Positions 46,671 to 55,558 of a DNA stretch of 61,828 bases are shown here, in pieces; the stretch's first letter is position 1, and every line of letters starts with the position of its first letter. Source of the DNA: an uncultured Pedosphaera sp. Its GTDB lineage: Bacteria; Verrucomicrobiota; Verrucomicrobiia; Limisphaerales; Pedosphaeraceae. The position numbers and the translations under genes are program-made. The stretch lies in NCBI GenBank assembly GCA_903918755.1, contig CAIXFN010000087.1, positions 1-61,828 of the forward strand, read 5' to 3'. A model generated the notes under the pieces. The model was not told the origin of the DNA, searched no databases, and was given only the letters and a program-made list of their open reading frames with translations.

Positions 46671-49355
46671 ATGAAATTCCCCCTCCCGGCCTGCCTGTTA
46701 CCCGTTTTGCTGCTCACTGGAGGGTACGCCCTCGGCCAGAGCACTGCCTTCACTTACCAGGGACGGTTGACCGCATCTGGCTCCCCGGCCAACGGCAGCT
46801 TTGATTTGACCTTCACCGTGTTCGCGGCGGGCACCGGCGGCTCGGCCAGCGCCGGCCCCCTGACTAATCGCGCCACGGCCGTGAGCAATGGTTTGTTTGT
46901 CGCGACCTTGGATTTTGGCTCCGGGATTTTCACCGGCCACGACGCGTGGCTGGAAATCGGCGCGCGCACCAACGGCAACGGCGCGTTCACCACCCTGACG
47001 CCCCGCCAGCCGCTGACCCCCGTGCCGACGGCCCTGTACGCCGCCAATGCCGGAGTGGCGGGCATCGCCGGTTCGGTGGCCGCCGCGAATATTTCGGGGA
47101 CTATCGCCGCCACCCAGATTGCCGCCGGGGCGATCGGCGCGGCGCAATTGGCGCCCGGGGCCGCCGCGGCCAATCTCGCGACTGGCGGTCAAAGTGGGGT
47201 CGGCAGCAGCGGGGTGATCCTGTCCACGAACAGCGCCTCCCCGGATTTATTGAATGCCGGCTACGTCAAGCTCGGACAGACCACCATCGGCGAAAGTTGG
47301 ACCCCGCGGGCCGGGGGCCCGCCGGCCGGTCGCAGCAGTTCCACTGCGGTTTGGACCGGCACCGAGATGCTCATCTGGGGCGGTTACAATGGCGGCACTT
47401 ACCTGGGCGACGGCGGCCGCTATAATCCCACCCTGAACACCTGGACCCCGGTTTCCCCTACGGGCGCGCCCGCGCCGCGTTTTCTGCACACGGCGGTCTG
47501 GACCGGCACCGAAATGCTGATCTGGGGCGGAAATTTCGGCACTTATTTGAATGACGGCGGCCGCTACAACCCGGCCACGGACAGTTGGTCCCCCTTGCCC
47601 ACGACCGGCGCACCGTCTCCGCGCTCCGGACACACCGCGGTCTGGACCGGGAGCCAGATGTTGGTCTGGGGCGGCAATAACAATGCGAATTACCTCGGGG
47701 ACGGCGCCAGCCTCGATCCCACGGCCAATACCTGGACCGCCATCACCACGAACAGCGCTCCCCTGGCTCGGAACTACCACACCGCGGTATGGGCCAAAAA
47801 TGTCATGGTCATCTGGGGCGGCTTCAACGGTGCCAGTCTCCGCGATGGCAGCCGCTATAATCCCGTGGCCAATGCCTGGGCCGCCACCACTCTCTCGGGC
47901 GCTCCTTCCGCCCGTAACGCGCAATCCGCCGTGTGGTCGGGAACGGAAATGATCGTCTGGGGAGGAGTCATCGGTGCGACCCCGCAAAGTGATGGCGCCC
48001 GCTATAATCCGGTGACGGACAATTGGGGGGCAGTGAACCCAACCGGCGCCCCGACCGCCCGGTTCGCCCATCTCGCGGCCTGGAGCGGCACGGAAATGTT
48101 GATCTGGGGCGGGGAAAACGCCGGGGGAACGGCGCTGGCCACCGGCGCGCGCTACAACCCCGCCACCAACGGTTGGGCCGTCATTGCCACCACCAACGCG
48201 CCCACCGCGCGTTTCCTGCTCACCGGAGTCTGGACCGGCACTGAGTTAATCGCCTGGGGCGGCGGCACTGGCAGCGCCAATTATGCGGACGGCGGCCGTT
48301 ATAACCCGGCCAACGACACCTGGATCGGATTCAGCACGAACAACGTCCCCGCTCCGCGCTACAACCACACCGCGGTTTGGACCGGCAGCGAAATGTTGAT
48401 TTGGGGTGGCTTGGATGGTTCCGGATTATTTGGCGACGGCGGCAAATACAACCCGGCCGCCAACACGTGGACCGCCCTCTCCACCACCAACGCGCCCACG
48501 GCACGGTATCGCCATACCGCCGTCTGGACCGGGACAGAAATGGTGATTTGGGGCGGGCTCAACAGCGTGGCCTATCTCAACTCCGGCGGGCGTTACAACC
48601 CGGCCTTGAATACCTGGTCCAACACCCCCGCCAGCGGCGTCCCCAGCGGTCGGGAGCGCCACTCCGCCGTCTGGACCGGCAACTCCATGATTGTGTGGGG
48701 CGGTTACAATGGCAGCCTGCTGGCCGACGGCGCCCAATTCAATCCGGTAGCCAACACCTGGACCGCCACCTCCACCAGTGGCGCGCCCATTGCCCGGCGG
48801 GCGCACACCGCCGTCTGGACCGGCGGGGAAATGGTCGTGTGGGGCGGCTCCGGCGCGAATGCCAACCTGAATGACGGCGGACGCTACAACCCCGGCGCCA
48901 ATACCTGGACCGCCGTCACCGCCAACGGAGCCCCAACCGGCCGCTACGCCCATACCGCATTGTGGACCGGCAACCAGATGATCGTCTGGGGCGGATTCGA
49001 CAACACCAATCCATTTGGCGACGGCGGCATGTATGTGCCGGCGGCCAACAGTTGGACCGCCACCGCCAGCGTGGGCGCCCCCTCGGCGCGCTACGACCAT
49101 TCCGCGGTGTGGACGGGTAATCAGATGATTGTCTGGGGTGGCTATGGCACCAATAGTCTTGCGGATGGCGCGCGCTTCAATCCCACCGCCAACGCCTGGA
49201 CCCCGACCGCCAACCTGCCCGCCGCCCGGTATTTTCACACTGCCGTCTGGACTGGTAACCAGATGCTTGTTTGGGGCGGGGCGAATCTTGGCTATTTCGC
49301 CGATACCTACAGTTACACCCCCGGCGGGGTCCTTTACCTTTACCTGAAGCCATAA
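46671..49355 (+). CDS. Exported protein with 14 Kelch-type repeats
   Basis: 894 residues with a signal peptide from the ATG at 46671 (cleavage near GYALG). Residues 25-190 form a beta/collagen-like head seen in Verrucomicrobia surface proteins (TAFTYQGRLTASGSP, then Ala/Gly-rich repeats). The rest is 14 near-identical repeats of about 48 residues, each with HTAVWTGTEMLIWGG-like Kelch strands, typically followed by a GGRYNP turn; this is enough for two propellers. Strong repeat identity suggests recent expansion. Likely surface or extracellular binding. Confidence 0.85.
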   Translation: MKFPLPACLLPVLLLTGGYALGQSTAFTYQGRLTASGSPANGSFDLTFTVFAAGTGGSASAGPLTNRATAVSNGLFVATLDFGSGIFTGHDAWLEIGARTNGNGAFTTLTPRQPLTPVPTALYAANAGVAGIAGSVAAANISGTIAATQIAAGAIGAAQLAPGAAAANLATGGQSGVGSSGVILSTNSASPDLLNAGYVKLGQTTIGESWTPRAGGPPAGRSSSTAVWTGTEMLIWGGYNGGTYLGDGGRYNPTLNTWTPVSPTGAPAPRFLHTAVWTGTEMLIWGGNFGTYLNDGGRYNPATDSWSPLPTTGAPSPRSGHTAVWTGSQMLVWGGNNNANYLGDGASLDPTANTWTAITTNSAPLARNYHTAVWAKNVMVIWGGFNGASLRDGSRYNPVANAWAATTLSGAPSARNAQSAVWSGTEMIVWGGVIGATPQSDGARYNPVTDNWGAVNPTGAPTARFAHLAAWSGTEMLIWGGENAGGTALATGARYNPATNGWAVIATTNAPTARFLLTGVWTGTELIAWGGGTGSANYADGGRYNPANDTWIGFSTNNVPAPRYNHTAVWTGSEMLIWGGLDGSGLFGDGGKYNPAANTWTALSTTNAPTARYRHTAVWTGTEMVIWGGLNSVAYLNSGGRYNPALNTWSNTPASGVPSGRERHSAVWTGNSMIVWGGYNGSLLADGAQFNPVANTWTATSTSGAPIARRAHTAVWTGGEMVVWGGSGANANLNDGGRYNPGANTWTAVTANGAPTGRYAHTALWTGNQMIVWGGFDNTNPFGDGGMYVPAANSWTATASVGAPSARYDHSAVWTGNQMIVWGGYGTNSLADGARFNPTANAWTPTANLPAARYFHTAVWTGNQMLVWGGANLGYFADTYSYTPGGVLYLYLKP

Positions 49356-49452
49356 GCCCGGCGCGCGCGCCAAGATGTGATTGCCGGACCACCGCGGGAT
49401 CGTTAAGTTGGTCCGGACCGAACAGAAACAAATCAACCAACGATTTCATCCC

Positions 49453-50148
49453 ATGGCTGTTCCCACACTGCTGACCACCTCCGCGCTAAACGAAACCTAC
49501 GGCGGCGTCACCTACCACATCGAGGGCGAACTCGTGCCGGTGCTGCACTTGGAATTATCCCAGGTGGGTGTTTATTTTGAGCACCACATTTTGCTCTGGA
49601 AAGACCCGGCGGTGGATGTCCACTTGAAACCGATGCGGGGCGCGCTTAAACGGATGCTGGCCGGGATGCCCGTGTTCCTGACCGGAGCCAAGGGCCCGGG
49701 GCGCATTGCTTTCAGCCGCGACGGCGTCGGCCATGTGTTCGCGCTGCACTTGGAACCCGGCAGCGCGGTGGATGTGCGGGAGCACCAGTTTGTGGCCGCC
49801 ACCGACCCCGTGGAATTCACGTTCACCCGGGTGCGCGGCGCCGCCAACATGCTTCTGGGGGGCAGTGGTTTCTTCATCGACACTTTTTCCAGTCCCAACC
49901 AGGCCGGCATTCTGTGGTTGCACGGTTACGGCAATGTTTTTGAAGTCGATTTGAAACCGGGCGAGCAAATCGATATCGAACCGGGCGGCTGGATCTACAA
50001 GGAACAGACGGTGGAAATGGAGACCATCTTCCAACGCCTCCCGGTCGGCATTTTCGGCGGAGCGGGACAAATTTTTTGGAACCGTTTCACCGGTCCGGGC
50101 CGCATCGGGCTCCAATCCATGTATTTGCACGCGGAAACCGCGGAGTAA
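49453..50148 (+). CDS. AIM24-family protein
   Basis: 231 residues without signal peptide or membrane helix. The AIM24/TraL-like beta-prism fold is indicated by a series of short strand repeats: GPGRIAFSRDGVGHVFALHL, DVREHQFVAAT, and GAGQIFWNRFTGPGRIGLQS. Family members are mitochondrial biogenesis factors in yeast and uncharacterised in bacteria. The ATG at 49453 starts the conserved region. It is followed after 15 bases by the DUF4864 gene. Confidence 0.87.
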   Translation: MAVPTLLTTSALNETYGGVTYHIEGELVPVLHLELSQVGVYFEHHILLWKDPAVDVHLKPMRGALKRMLAGMPVFLTGAKGPGRIAFSRDGVGHVFALHLEPGSAVDVREHQFVAATDPVEFTFTRVRGAANMLLGGSGFFIDTFSSPNQAGILWLHGYGNVFEVDLKPGEQIDIEPGGWIYKEQTVEMETIFQRLPVGIFGGAGQIFWNRFTGPGRIGLQSMYLHAETAE

Positions 50149-50163
50149 ACCGCGCTTCGAGGA

Positions 50164-50727
50164 ATGATGCGGCCATCTTCCCAACCAATTCGCTGGCCAC
50201 TGGTGATCCTACTGGGGGCGACGCTGGGTTGTGTGTATGTCTGGCTCGGCCTGGCGCTGGGTCCGCCGCCCCACGCCAAGTCCCGCTCTCGTCGCACGGA
50301 AATTGTGCGGATTGTGCCCCAGGAACGCCGGAGACCACTTTTTCCCAGTGATGACGATGTCCGCGAAGAATTGACCGGTGTGGTAACCGCCCAATTGGCC
50401 GCCTTTCGCACGGACAATTATCCCGGCGCCTATCACCTCGCCGGGGCGGTCCTGCGGGACAGCCTCCCCCTGCCCGCGTTTGAAAAAATGGTGCGCACCA
50501 GTTACCCCGCCATCGCCCATTCCCGGTCTGCCTCCTTTGGCCCGGTGCTCGACAATGGCCAGGAGGCCGTGGTCAACGTCATCATCCTGAGCGAAAACCG
50601 GCAAATGATGCATTACCAATACCGGTTGCGGAATGAACGTTCCGGCTGGCGGATCGATGGGGTTGTCGAGTCAAAAACCAGCTCGCCCCTGGCTTCCCGG
50701 ACTGGACAAGCCGGGGCCACCGCCTAA
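50164..50727 (+). CDS. DUF4864 membrane-anchored protein
   Basis: 187 residues. The N-terminal hydrophobic anchor is at about 12-32, then a basic linker, then a DUF4864/NTF2-like domain (QLAAFRTDNYPGAYHLAG, FEKMVRTSYP, then RSGWRIDGV). The fold resembles NTF2-like ligand-binding proteins; the function is unknown. The globular part should be outside the cytoplasm. Confidence 0.75.
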   Translation: MMRPSSQPIRWPLVILLGATLGCVYVWLGLALGPPPHAKSRSRRTEIVRIVPQERRRPLFPSDDDVREELTGVVTAQLAAFRTDNYPGAYHLAGAVLRDSLPLPAFEKMVRTSYPAIAHSRSASFGPVLDNGQEAVVNVIILSENRQMMHYQYRLRNERSGWRIDGVVESKTSSPLASRTGQAGATA

Positions 50728-50768
50728 GAATCAGGCATGATTTGTTGTCCGGTATACCGCCCCTTCGC

Positions 50769-51428
50769 ATGACCCCCAAGCCCGCTACCGTCATCCCGCG
50801 CGTTCGTTCCCGCCCCGTCCCCGCCCGCTGGCAGGGGGAAGTGGAGCACGTGCTCTTTAGTGACCGCCAGATCGCCCGCCGGGTGCGGGAGTTGGCCACC
50901 GAAATTGAAGCCGAATTTCAAGACCGGGAACTGGTGATCGTGTCCCTCCTGAATGGCACCGTCATGTTCCTCGCCGACCTCATCCGCCACCTCTCCCTGC
51001 CGCTCCGCCTGGATTTCATGGGCGTGTCCAGTTACGGCGCCGGCACCGAATCCGGCGAACTGGTTTATACCAAGGAGTTGCGCCTGGATGTGCGCGGCCG
51101 CGATGTCCTCCTCGTGGATGACATCCTCGACACCGGCCGGACTCTCCACAAGGTGCTGGCCAAATTGCGCGCCCTCAAGCCCCGCCGGATCAAAACCTGC
51201 GTGTTGCTGGACAAAGTCGCCCGGCGGGTGGAAAAGGTACAGGCCGATTTCGTGGGCTTTCCGATACCTGACCATTTCGTGGTGGGTTACGGCCTGGACT
51301 ATGCCGAGCGCTACCGCAACCTTCCCTTTGTCGGCGTGTTGCACCCCCGGATGTATCAGACCGGCGCCGACGCTGCCGTCATCGCGGGCCGTCCAGCGAA
51401 AAAGCCAGGCACAAGGAAATCCGCATGA
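50769..51428 (+). CDS. hpt: Hypoxanthine phosphoribosyltransferase
   Basis: 219 residues; purine salvage from hypoxanthine or guanine plus PRPP to the nucleotide. The PRPP loop is VLLVDDILDTGRTL; further family features are LLNGTVMFLADL, SSYGAGTESG (flexible loop) and VVGYGLDYAERYRNLP near the C-terminus. An extra 20 to 25 residues precede the conserved start, and the C-terminus ends in a basic tail. ATG at 50769 is chosen over 50742. Its stop overlaps the moaD start (ATGA). Confidence 0.92.
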   Translation: MTPKPATVIPRVRSRPVPARWQGEVEHVLFSDRQIARRVRELATEIEAEFQDRELVIVSLLNGTVMFLADLIRHLSLPLRLDFMGVSSYGAGTESGELVYTKELRLDVRGRDVLLVDDILDTGRTLHKVLAKLRALKPRRIKTCVLLDKVARRVEKVQADFVGFPIPDHFVVGYGLDYAERYRNLPFVGVLHPRMYQTGADAAVIAGRPAKKPGTRKSA

Positions 51429-51709
51429 GCGGGGCAAGTGTCGCACCCGGCGGGAATCCGATCCGGAAATATCCGGTACATTTTTATTCCTATTTCAAGG
51501 AATTCACCGGCTGTCCGGAGGCAACCGTTGAATTGGTCGCGGGCGCCACCATTCAGGATTTGCTCGTGGAAGTGAACCGCCATTTTCCCCGGATGGCAGG
51601 CCTCCAGGACTCTCTCCTCATCGCTGTGGGTGTGGAATATCAGGGGCGCAATTACCAATTGCAACCCGGTGACGAAGTCTCGCTCTTCCCCCCCGTGCAG
51701 GGCGGTTGA
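51425..51709 (+). CDS. moaD: Molybdopterin synthase small subunit MoaD
   Basis: 94 residues, ubiquitin-like beta-grasp. The C-terminus ends in the GG needed for thiocarboxylation (PPVQGG), and PGDEVSLFPPVQGG is the family signature. It supplies sulfur to molybdopterin in a complex with MoaE, encoded next with overlapping stop and start. It begins inside the hpt stop. Confidence 0.9.
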   Translation: MSGASVAPGGNPIRKYPVHFYSYFKEFTGCPEATVELVAGATIQDLLVEVNRHFPRMAGLQDSLLIAVGVEYQGRNYQLQPGDEVSLFPPVQGG

Positions 51710-52143
51710 GACCGGACGGTTACGCGGACTTTCCCATCACCCGGCCCAATTCCTTGAAACGCGAATTAATCATCAGCCCGGAACCCATTGACGAAGCGGG
51801 GCTAGTGGCCCGGCGGACACTCTCCAGCGGCATGGGTGCCGTGGTGTATTTCGCCGGCGTGGTGCGGGGGACGGAGGGAACCACCAGCATCCAGGCCATC
51901 GATTATGAATGTTTTGACCGGATGGCCCGGCACCAATTCGACCTGCTCTTCGACGAAATCGAAAAACGCTGGCCCATTGAATCCGTCCGACTGACGCACC
52001 GCCTCGGCGTGGTCAAAGTGGGCGAAGCCTCCCTCTGGTTGGAAATCATCGCACCCCACCGCGGCGAGGCGCTGGCCGCCTGCGAATGGCTGATCAACGA
52101 AATGAAACGCGTCGTCCCCATCTGGAAGCGCCCCGTACCCTGA
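51706..52143 (+). CDS. moaE: Molybdopterin synthase large subunit MoaE
   Basis: 145 residues; converts cPMP to molybdopterin with MoaD. Family words: GAVVYFAGVVRG, the LGVVKVGEASLWLEIIAPHR core, and KRVVPIWKR with the catalytic Lys. The reading frame starts with TTG inside the moaD stop (TTGA). The next Met is only at residue 43, within the fold, so TTG is the likely start and translation is coupled. moaC is elsewhere in the window. Confidence 0.92.
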   Translation: MRPDGYADFPITRPNSLKRELIISPEPIDEAGLVARRTLSSGMGAVVYFAGVVRGTEGTTSIQAIDYECFDRMARHQFDLLFDEIEKRWPIESVRLTHRLGVVKVGEASLWLEIIAPHRGEALAACEWLINEMKRVVPIWKRPVP

Positions 52144-52191
52144 ATCGTCGCCGCGAGGCCGGCTCTTCACCCGCCCCAATTCAAGACCCGC

Positions 52192-52219
52192 TTGACAAGG
52201 TCACTTTGTAATGCAAAGC
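52192..52219 (+). promoter_or_regulatory. Promoter and operator-like palindrome, site 1
   Basis: TTGACA at 52192-52197 is a perfect -35. The palindrome ACTTTG-TAATG-CAAAG at 52203-52218 lies in the spacer/-10 region, ten bases before the membrane protein ATG. A site with the same arms lies before ispH. Likely operator of the winged-helix regulator encoded downstream. Confidence 0.6.
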
Positions 52220-52228
52220 TTGACCCGC

Positions 52229-52849
52229 ATGAACACGAACTGGGCCGCCGAGAACATCCAGACCATCCGGACGCTGATGGAACGCGCCACGATTTATCGC
52301 CGCGCGCTGGCCCCAGTGATGACCTTTACCGGCGTGGTCGGAATCGCCGCGGCGTACGCGGGGGAACGGATGAATATCCATGCCAGCCATGACTTCGCCC
52401 GTTACTGGATGGTGATCAGTGCCATTGCCGTGGCTGGCGTCGGCGTGCTGGTGCGCCGCCAGGCCCTAAAGGATGGCGAAGCCTTTTGGTCCCCGCCCAC
52501 CCGCCGGGTTACCCAGGCGCTGCTCCCCGCCTTTTCCGGTGGCTTGCTGGCCGGAGTGGTATTTTGGTGGAAAGTCGATGGCGTGGAATGGACCCCGTTT
52601 CTGCCGCCCATCTGGGTGCTCCTCTATGGCTGCGGCTTGCATGCCGCGGGTTTTTTCATGCCGCGCGGCATTCGCTTGCTGGCGTGGATGTTTGTGCTCG
52701 GAAGTGCCGGATCGTTGCTGACCATCCTCGGCTTTGACCTCCTCTCACCCCGCTTGAGCCATCCCCTGATGGGCGGATTTTTTGGCGTGTTGCAACTGGC
52801 CTACGGCCTCTATCTGTACCTGACGGAGCAGCGGAAACGCGTCGTGTGA
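52229..52849 (+). CDS. Membrane partner of winged-helix regulator
   Basis: 206 residues with about five predicted transmembrane helices, starting at an ATG ten bases after the operator-like palindrome. I do not recognise a catalytic motif. Similar-sized membrane proteins often sit next to HTH_34-type regulators. Its stop overlaps the GTG start of the regulator (GTGA), so both are one translational unit. It may modulate the regulator or be its target; both are inference. Confidence 0.7.
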   Translation: MNTNWAAENIQTIRTLMERATIYRRALAPVMTFTGVVGIAAAYAGERMNIHASHDFARYWMVISAIAVAGVGVLVRRQALKDGEAFWSPPTRRVTQALLPAFSGGLLAGVVFWWKVDGVEWTPFLPPIWVLLYGCGLHAAGFFMPRGIRLLAWMFVLGSAGSLLTILGFDLLSPRLSHPLMGGFFGVLQLAYGLYLYLTEQRKRVV

Positions 52850-53154
52850 ACCCGGAACCATTTCTCAACCTGGATCGGGTGATCCATGAAAAGGGGCGCC
52901 TGTTCATCATGTCCCTGCTGGCGGCGGCCCCGGAGCTCTCGTTCACGGAATTGCGCGACACCCTGGCCATGACCGATGGCAATTTGACCACGCACATCCG
53001 CACGCTCCAGGAAGCGGGCTATGTCTCGGTGACCAAGTCCTTCCAGAACAACCGCTCCCACACGAGCTGCGCGCTGACCAGCGCCGGGCGCAAGGCCTTT
53101 GCCGCCCACATCAATTTTCTCGAGGAAATAGTCCGGCAAACCAAACCGCAGTAA
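52846..53154 (+). CDS. Winged-helix transcriptional regulator (HTH_34 type)
   Basis: 102 residues, GTG start overlapping the previous stop. The family pattern is clear: LDRVIHEKGRLFIMSLL, then LSFTELRDTLAMTDGNLTTH (recognition helix), LQEAGYVSV, then LTSAGRKAF. Such regulators are small MarR/ArsR-like dimers, usually without a visible ligand domain. Two copies of one palindrome flank the regulator gene, before its partner and before ispH, and are the likely binding sites. Confidence 0.85.
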   Translation: MNPEPFLNLDRVIHEKGRLFIMSLLAAAPELSFTELRDTLAMTDGNLTTHIRTLQEAGYVSVTKSFQNNRSHTSCALTSAGRKAFAAHINFLEEIVRQTKPQ

Positions 53155-53189
53155 GTCTCATTGAACAAAATCACCGACCCATGGTCTTA

Positions 53190-53206
53190 ACTTTGTAACG
53201 CAAAGT
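53190..53206 (+). promoter_or_regulatory. Operator-like palindrome, site 2
   Basis: ACTTTG-TAACG-CAAAGT is a perfect palindrome around a five-base centre, with the same arms and spacing as the site at 52203. It ends ten bases before the ispH ATG, the same offset as site 1. Confidence 0.6.
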
Positions 53207-53216
53207 GTTTACCACT

Positions 53217-54113
53217 ATGAAAATTCTCCGGGCAGAACATTTGGGCATGTGTTTTGGCGTCCGCGACGCCATCACCCTGGCGTTGCGCCAGCAATCACCC
53301 GCCACGCCCCTCACCATCCTGGGCGATCTCGTGCACAACGAAACCGTTCTGGCGGAGTTGCGCTCCCGCGGCATCCGGATTGAGCGGGACTTGCACAACG
53401 TGCGCACGCCCACGGTCATGATCACCGCCCACGGCACTTCGGAGCGAACCCTCGAGCGCGTCAAAGCCCACGGATTGAGCGTGTTGGAGGCCACGTGCCC
53501 GCTCGTCACCGTCGCGCACCGGGCGGTGGCGGACCTCGTGAAACAGGGCTTTCACCCGGTCATCGTCGGCCAGCGCGATCATGTCGAAGTGCGCGGGATG
53601 ACGGACGATTTGCGCGAATTCGATGTCGTGTTGACGGAGGCTGACGTCCGACAATTGACCGAACGCCCGCGCTTCGGCGTGGCGGCCCAGACCACCCAAC
53701 CGGTGGAACGCGTGCGCCGGCTGCTGGCGGTGCTGCGCGAGCGCTTTCCCCATTCGGAAATCCGGTTTGCCGACACGGTCTGCCGCCCCACGAAACAACG
53801 GCAGGAAGCCGCCGTGGAACTGGCCCGCCAATGCGACGTTGTGGTGGTGATCGGCGGCGCGCACAGCAACAACACCCATGAACTGGTGGCGACCTGTCGC
53901 CGCCACTGCGCCCGGGTTCACCATGTGCAATCCGCCGACGGCCTGCGGGAGGAGTGGTTTGTCGAGGCTGAAACGGTGGGCATCACCGCGGGAACCTCCA
54001 CCCCGGACAGCCTGATCGACGCCGTGGAGAATTGGTTGCAGGCCCTGGCCACGCCCCAGGCGGAGTCCCGCGGCGAAAGCGTCGCGGAACTCGCTCACGC
54101 CCATGTCGACTGA
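53217..54113 (+). CDS. ispH: 4-hydroxy-3-methylbut-2-enyl diphosphate reductase
   Basis: The last step of the MEP pathway: makes IPP and DMAPP. 298 residues. The three cysteines that hold the iron-sulfur cluster are Cys12 (GMCFGV), Cys94 (ATCPLV) and Cys189 (TVCRPT). The likely substrate and acid residues are His40, His122 and Glu124, plus GGAHSNNTHEL and AGTSTPD. The active-site words are somewhat diverged from the E. coli form (HVEV for HPEV). The ATG at 53217 is chosen over a GTG at 53205 that lies inside the operator. Confidence 0.9.
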   Translation: MKILRAEHLGMCFGVRDAITLALRQQSPATPLTILGDLVHNETVLAELRSRGIRIERDLHNVRTPTVMITAHGTSERTLERVKAHGLSVLEATCPLVTVAHRAVADLVKQGFHPVIVGQRDHVEVRGMTDDLREFDVVLTEADVRQLTERPRFGVAAQTTQPVERVRRLLAVLRERFPHSEIRFADTVCRPTKQRQEAAVELARQCDVVVVIGGAHSNNTHELVATCRRHCARVHHVQSADGLREEWFVEAETVGITAGTSTPDSLIDAVENWLQALATPQAESRGESVAELAHAHVD

Positions 54114-54126
54114 AGGAGCCACCCAC

Positions 54127-54834
54127 ATGAACAATCGCCAACGCTGGTTCATCGTCGCCATTTTCGCCGTCGCCATGGCTTGGCTGGAATCCGCCGTGGT
54201 CTTTTATCTACGCACGTGGTGCAACCGCATCGATCCCTATCAGGCCGAACCACTGCCCAACATCGCCGGACTCGGCGGAGTGGAGATCATCCGCGAGGCG
54301 GCCACTCTCATCATGCTTTGGCTCGTGGGCATGCTGGCCGGCAATACGCCACGGAGCCGCTGGGGCTACAGCGCCGTGGCCTTCGGCGTCTGGGACATTT
54401 TCTATTACGTCTTCCTCCGGCTCATCTGCCCGTGGCCCAAGAGCCTCCTGGATTGGGATATCCTCTTCCTCCTGCCCCTGCCGTGGTGGGGTCCCGTGCT
54501 CGCCCCGGTCTTGATCGCCGTATTGATGATTCTCTGGGGCACGCTGGCCAGCCAAGGGGAGCCGTTCCTGCACCCGTTCCGGGTGGAATGGCGGGCGTGG
54601 TTGCTCAATTTCGCCGGGACGGCCGTGGCCCTTTATGTCTTCATGGCCGACGCCTTGCAGGCGGCCAAAGGCGGGCCCACCGCCATCCGGCAGGTCCTCC
54701 CGCCGCCCCATGGCTTTAACTGGCCTTTGTTTACAGTGGCCCTGGCCTTGATGGCGGCCCCGGTTGTCCACACCGCCCGCCAACTGCGCGCCCGGGCAGG
54801 CGCGCCGGAATTCCGCACCGCCAAATCGACATGA
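54127..54834 (+). CDS. Membrane protein of ispH cluster (1)
   Basis: 235 residues with about six predicted transmembrane helices. It has a good ribosome site (AAGGAG) before the ATG at 54127; a longer start at 54103 overlaps ispH. I do not recognise the family. The helix ending WLESAVVFYLRTW and the loop GVWDIFYYVFLRL are notable aromatic, conserved-looking parts. Its stop overlaps the next gene (ATGA). Confidence 0.7.
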   Translation: MNNRQRWFIVAIFAVAMAWLESAVVFYLRTWCNRIDPYQAEPLPNIAGLGGVEIIREAATLIMLWLVGMLAGNTPRSRWGYSAVAFGVWDIFYYVFLRLICPWPKSLLDWDILFLLPLPWWGPVLAPVLIAVLMILWGTLASQGEPFLHPFRVEWRAWLLNFAGTAVALYVFMADALQAAKGGPTAIRQVLPPPHGFNWPLFTVALALMAAPVVHTARQLRARAGAPEFRTAKST

Positions 54835-55553
54835 AGCCGGCCGCACCCACCTTTGATCCCGGGCAGGTCAGCGCCCTCCTGCGGGGCGAGCCGGGCCTGC
54901 TCCAGGACTGGATCCGCCATTGGTCCGCGGGCCGCATGTTTCTCTACGGCGCCTACATCCTCCTCGGCGCGGGAACCTTCGGTGCCGCCATCGGCGCCTG
55001 GCGCGGTCCGGAGCAGGCGGTTTACACCGCGCTCAAATTCCCGCTGGTCATCCTGCTCACCTCCCTGGGCAACGCGCTGCTCAACGGCATGCTCGCGCCC
55101 CTCCTGGGATTGAATCTCGGCTTCCGGCAATCGTTGCTCGTCATCTTCATGAGCTTCACCATCGCCGCCGCCATCCTGGGATCGTTCAGTCCCCTGCTGC
55201 TGTTCATCGTCTGGAACACGCCGCCCCCGAATTTATCCGCCCACAGTGTTTCATTGGGTTATGATTTCATGCAACTGGCCACGGTGGGATTCATCGCCTT
55301 CGCCGGTGTCGTGGCGAACGTGCGCCTGGTGCCGCTCCTCCAGACCCTGGGCGGCAGCCGCGCGATCGCGTACAAAGTTTTGCTCGCCTGGCTCGCGGGC
55401 AACCTGTTCCTCGGCAGTCAAATCTCCTGGATCCTGCGACCCTTCATCGGGAATCCCCGGACCCCGATTGAATTTCTCTCCCAGCACCCCTGGGAAGGCA
55501 GCTTCTACGAATCGGTATTTCACGCCCTCCAACATTTACTGACCCAACCATAA
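54831..55553 (+). CDS. Membrane protein of ispH cluster (2), Yip1-like
   Basis: 240 residues with five to six predicted helices. A hydrophilic N-terminus carries GEPGLLQDWIRHW, then GPEQAVYTALKFPLVILLTS starts the membrane part. The pattern resembles Yip1/DUF-type five-helix proteins, though I cannot confirm the family. The next gene appears to be a distant paralog by its similar layout and the A-PLK-type start of the first helices. Confidence 0.65.
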   Translation: MKPAAPTFDPGQVSALLRGEPGLLQDWIRHWSAGRMFLYGAYILLGAGTFGAAIGAWRGPEQAVYTALKFPLVILLTSLGNALLNGMLAPLLGLNLGFRQSLLVIFMSFTIAAAILGSFSPLLLFIVWNTPPPNLSAHSVSLGYDFMQLATVGFIAFAGVVANVRLVPLLQTLGGSRAIAYKVLLAWLAGNLFLGSQISWILRPFIGNPRTPIEFLSQHPWEGSFYESVFHALQHLLTQP

Positions 55554-55558
55554 CGACT

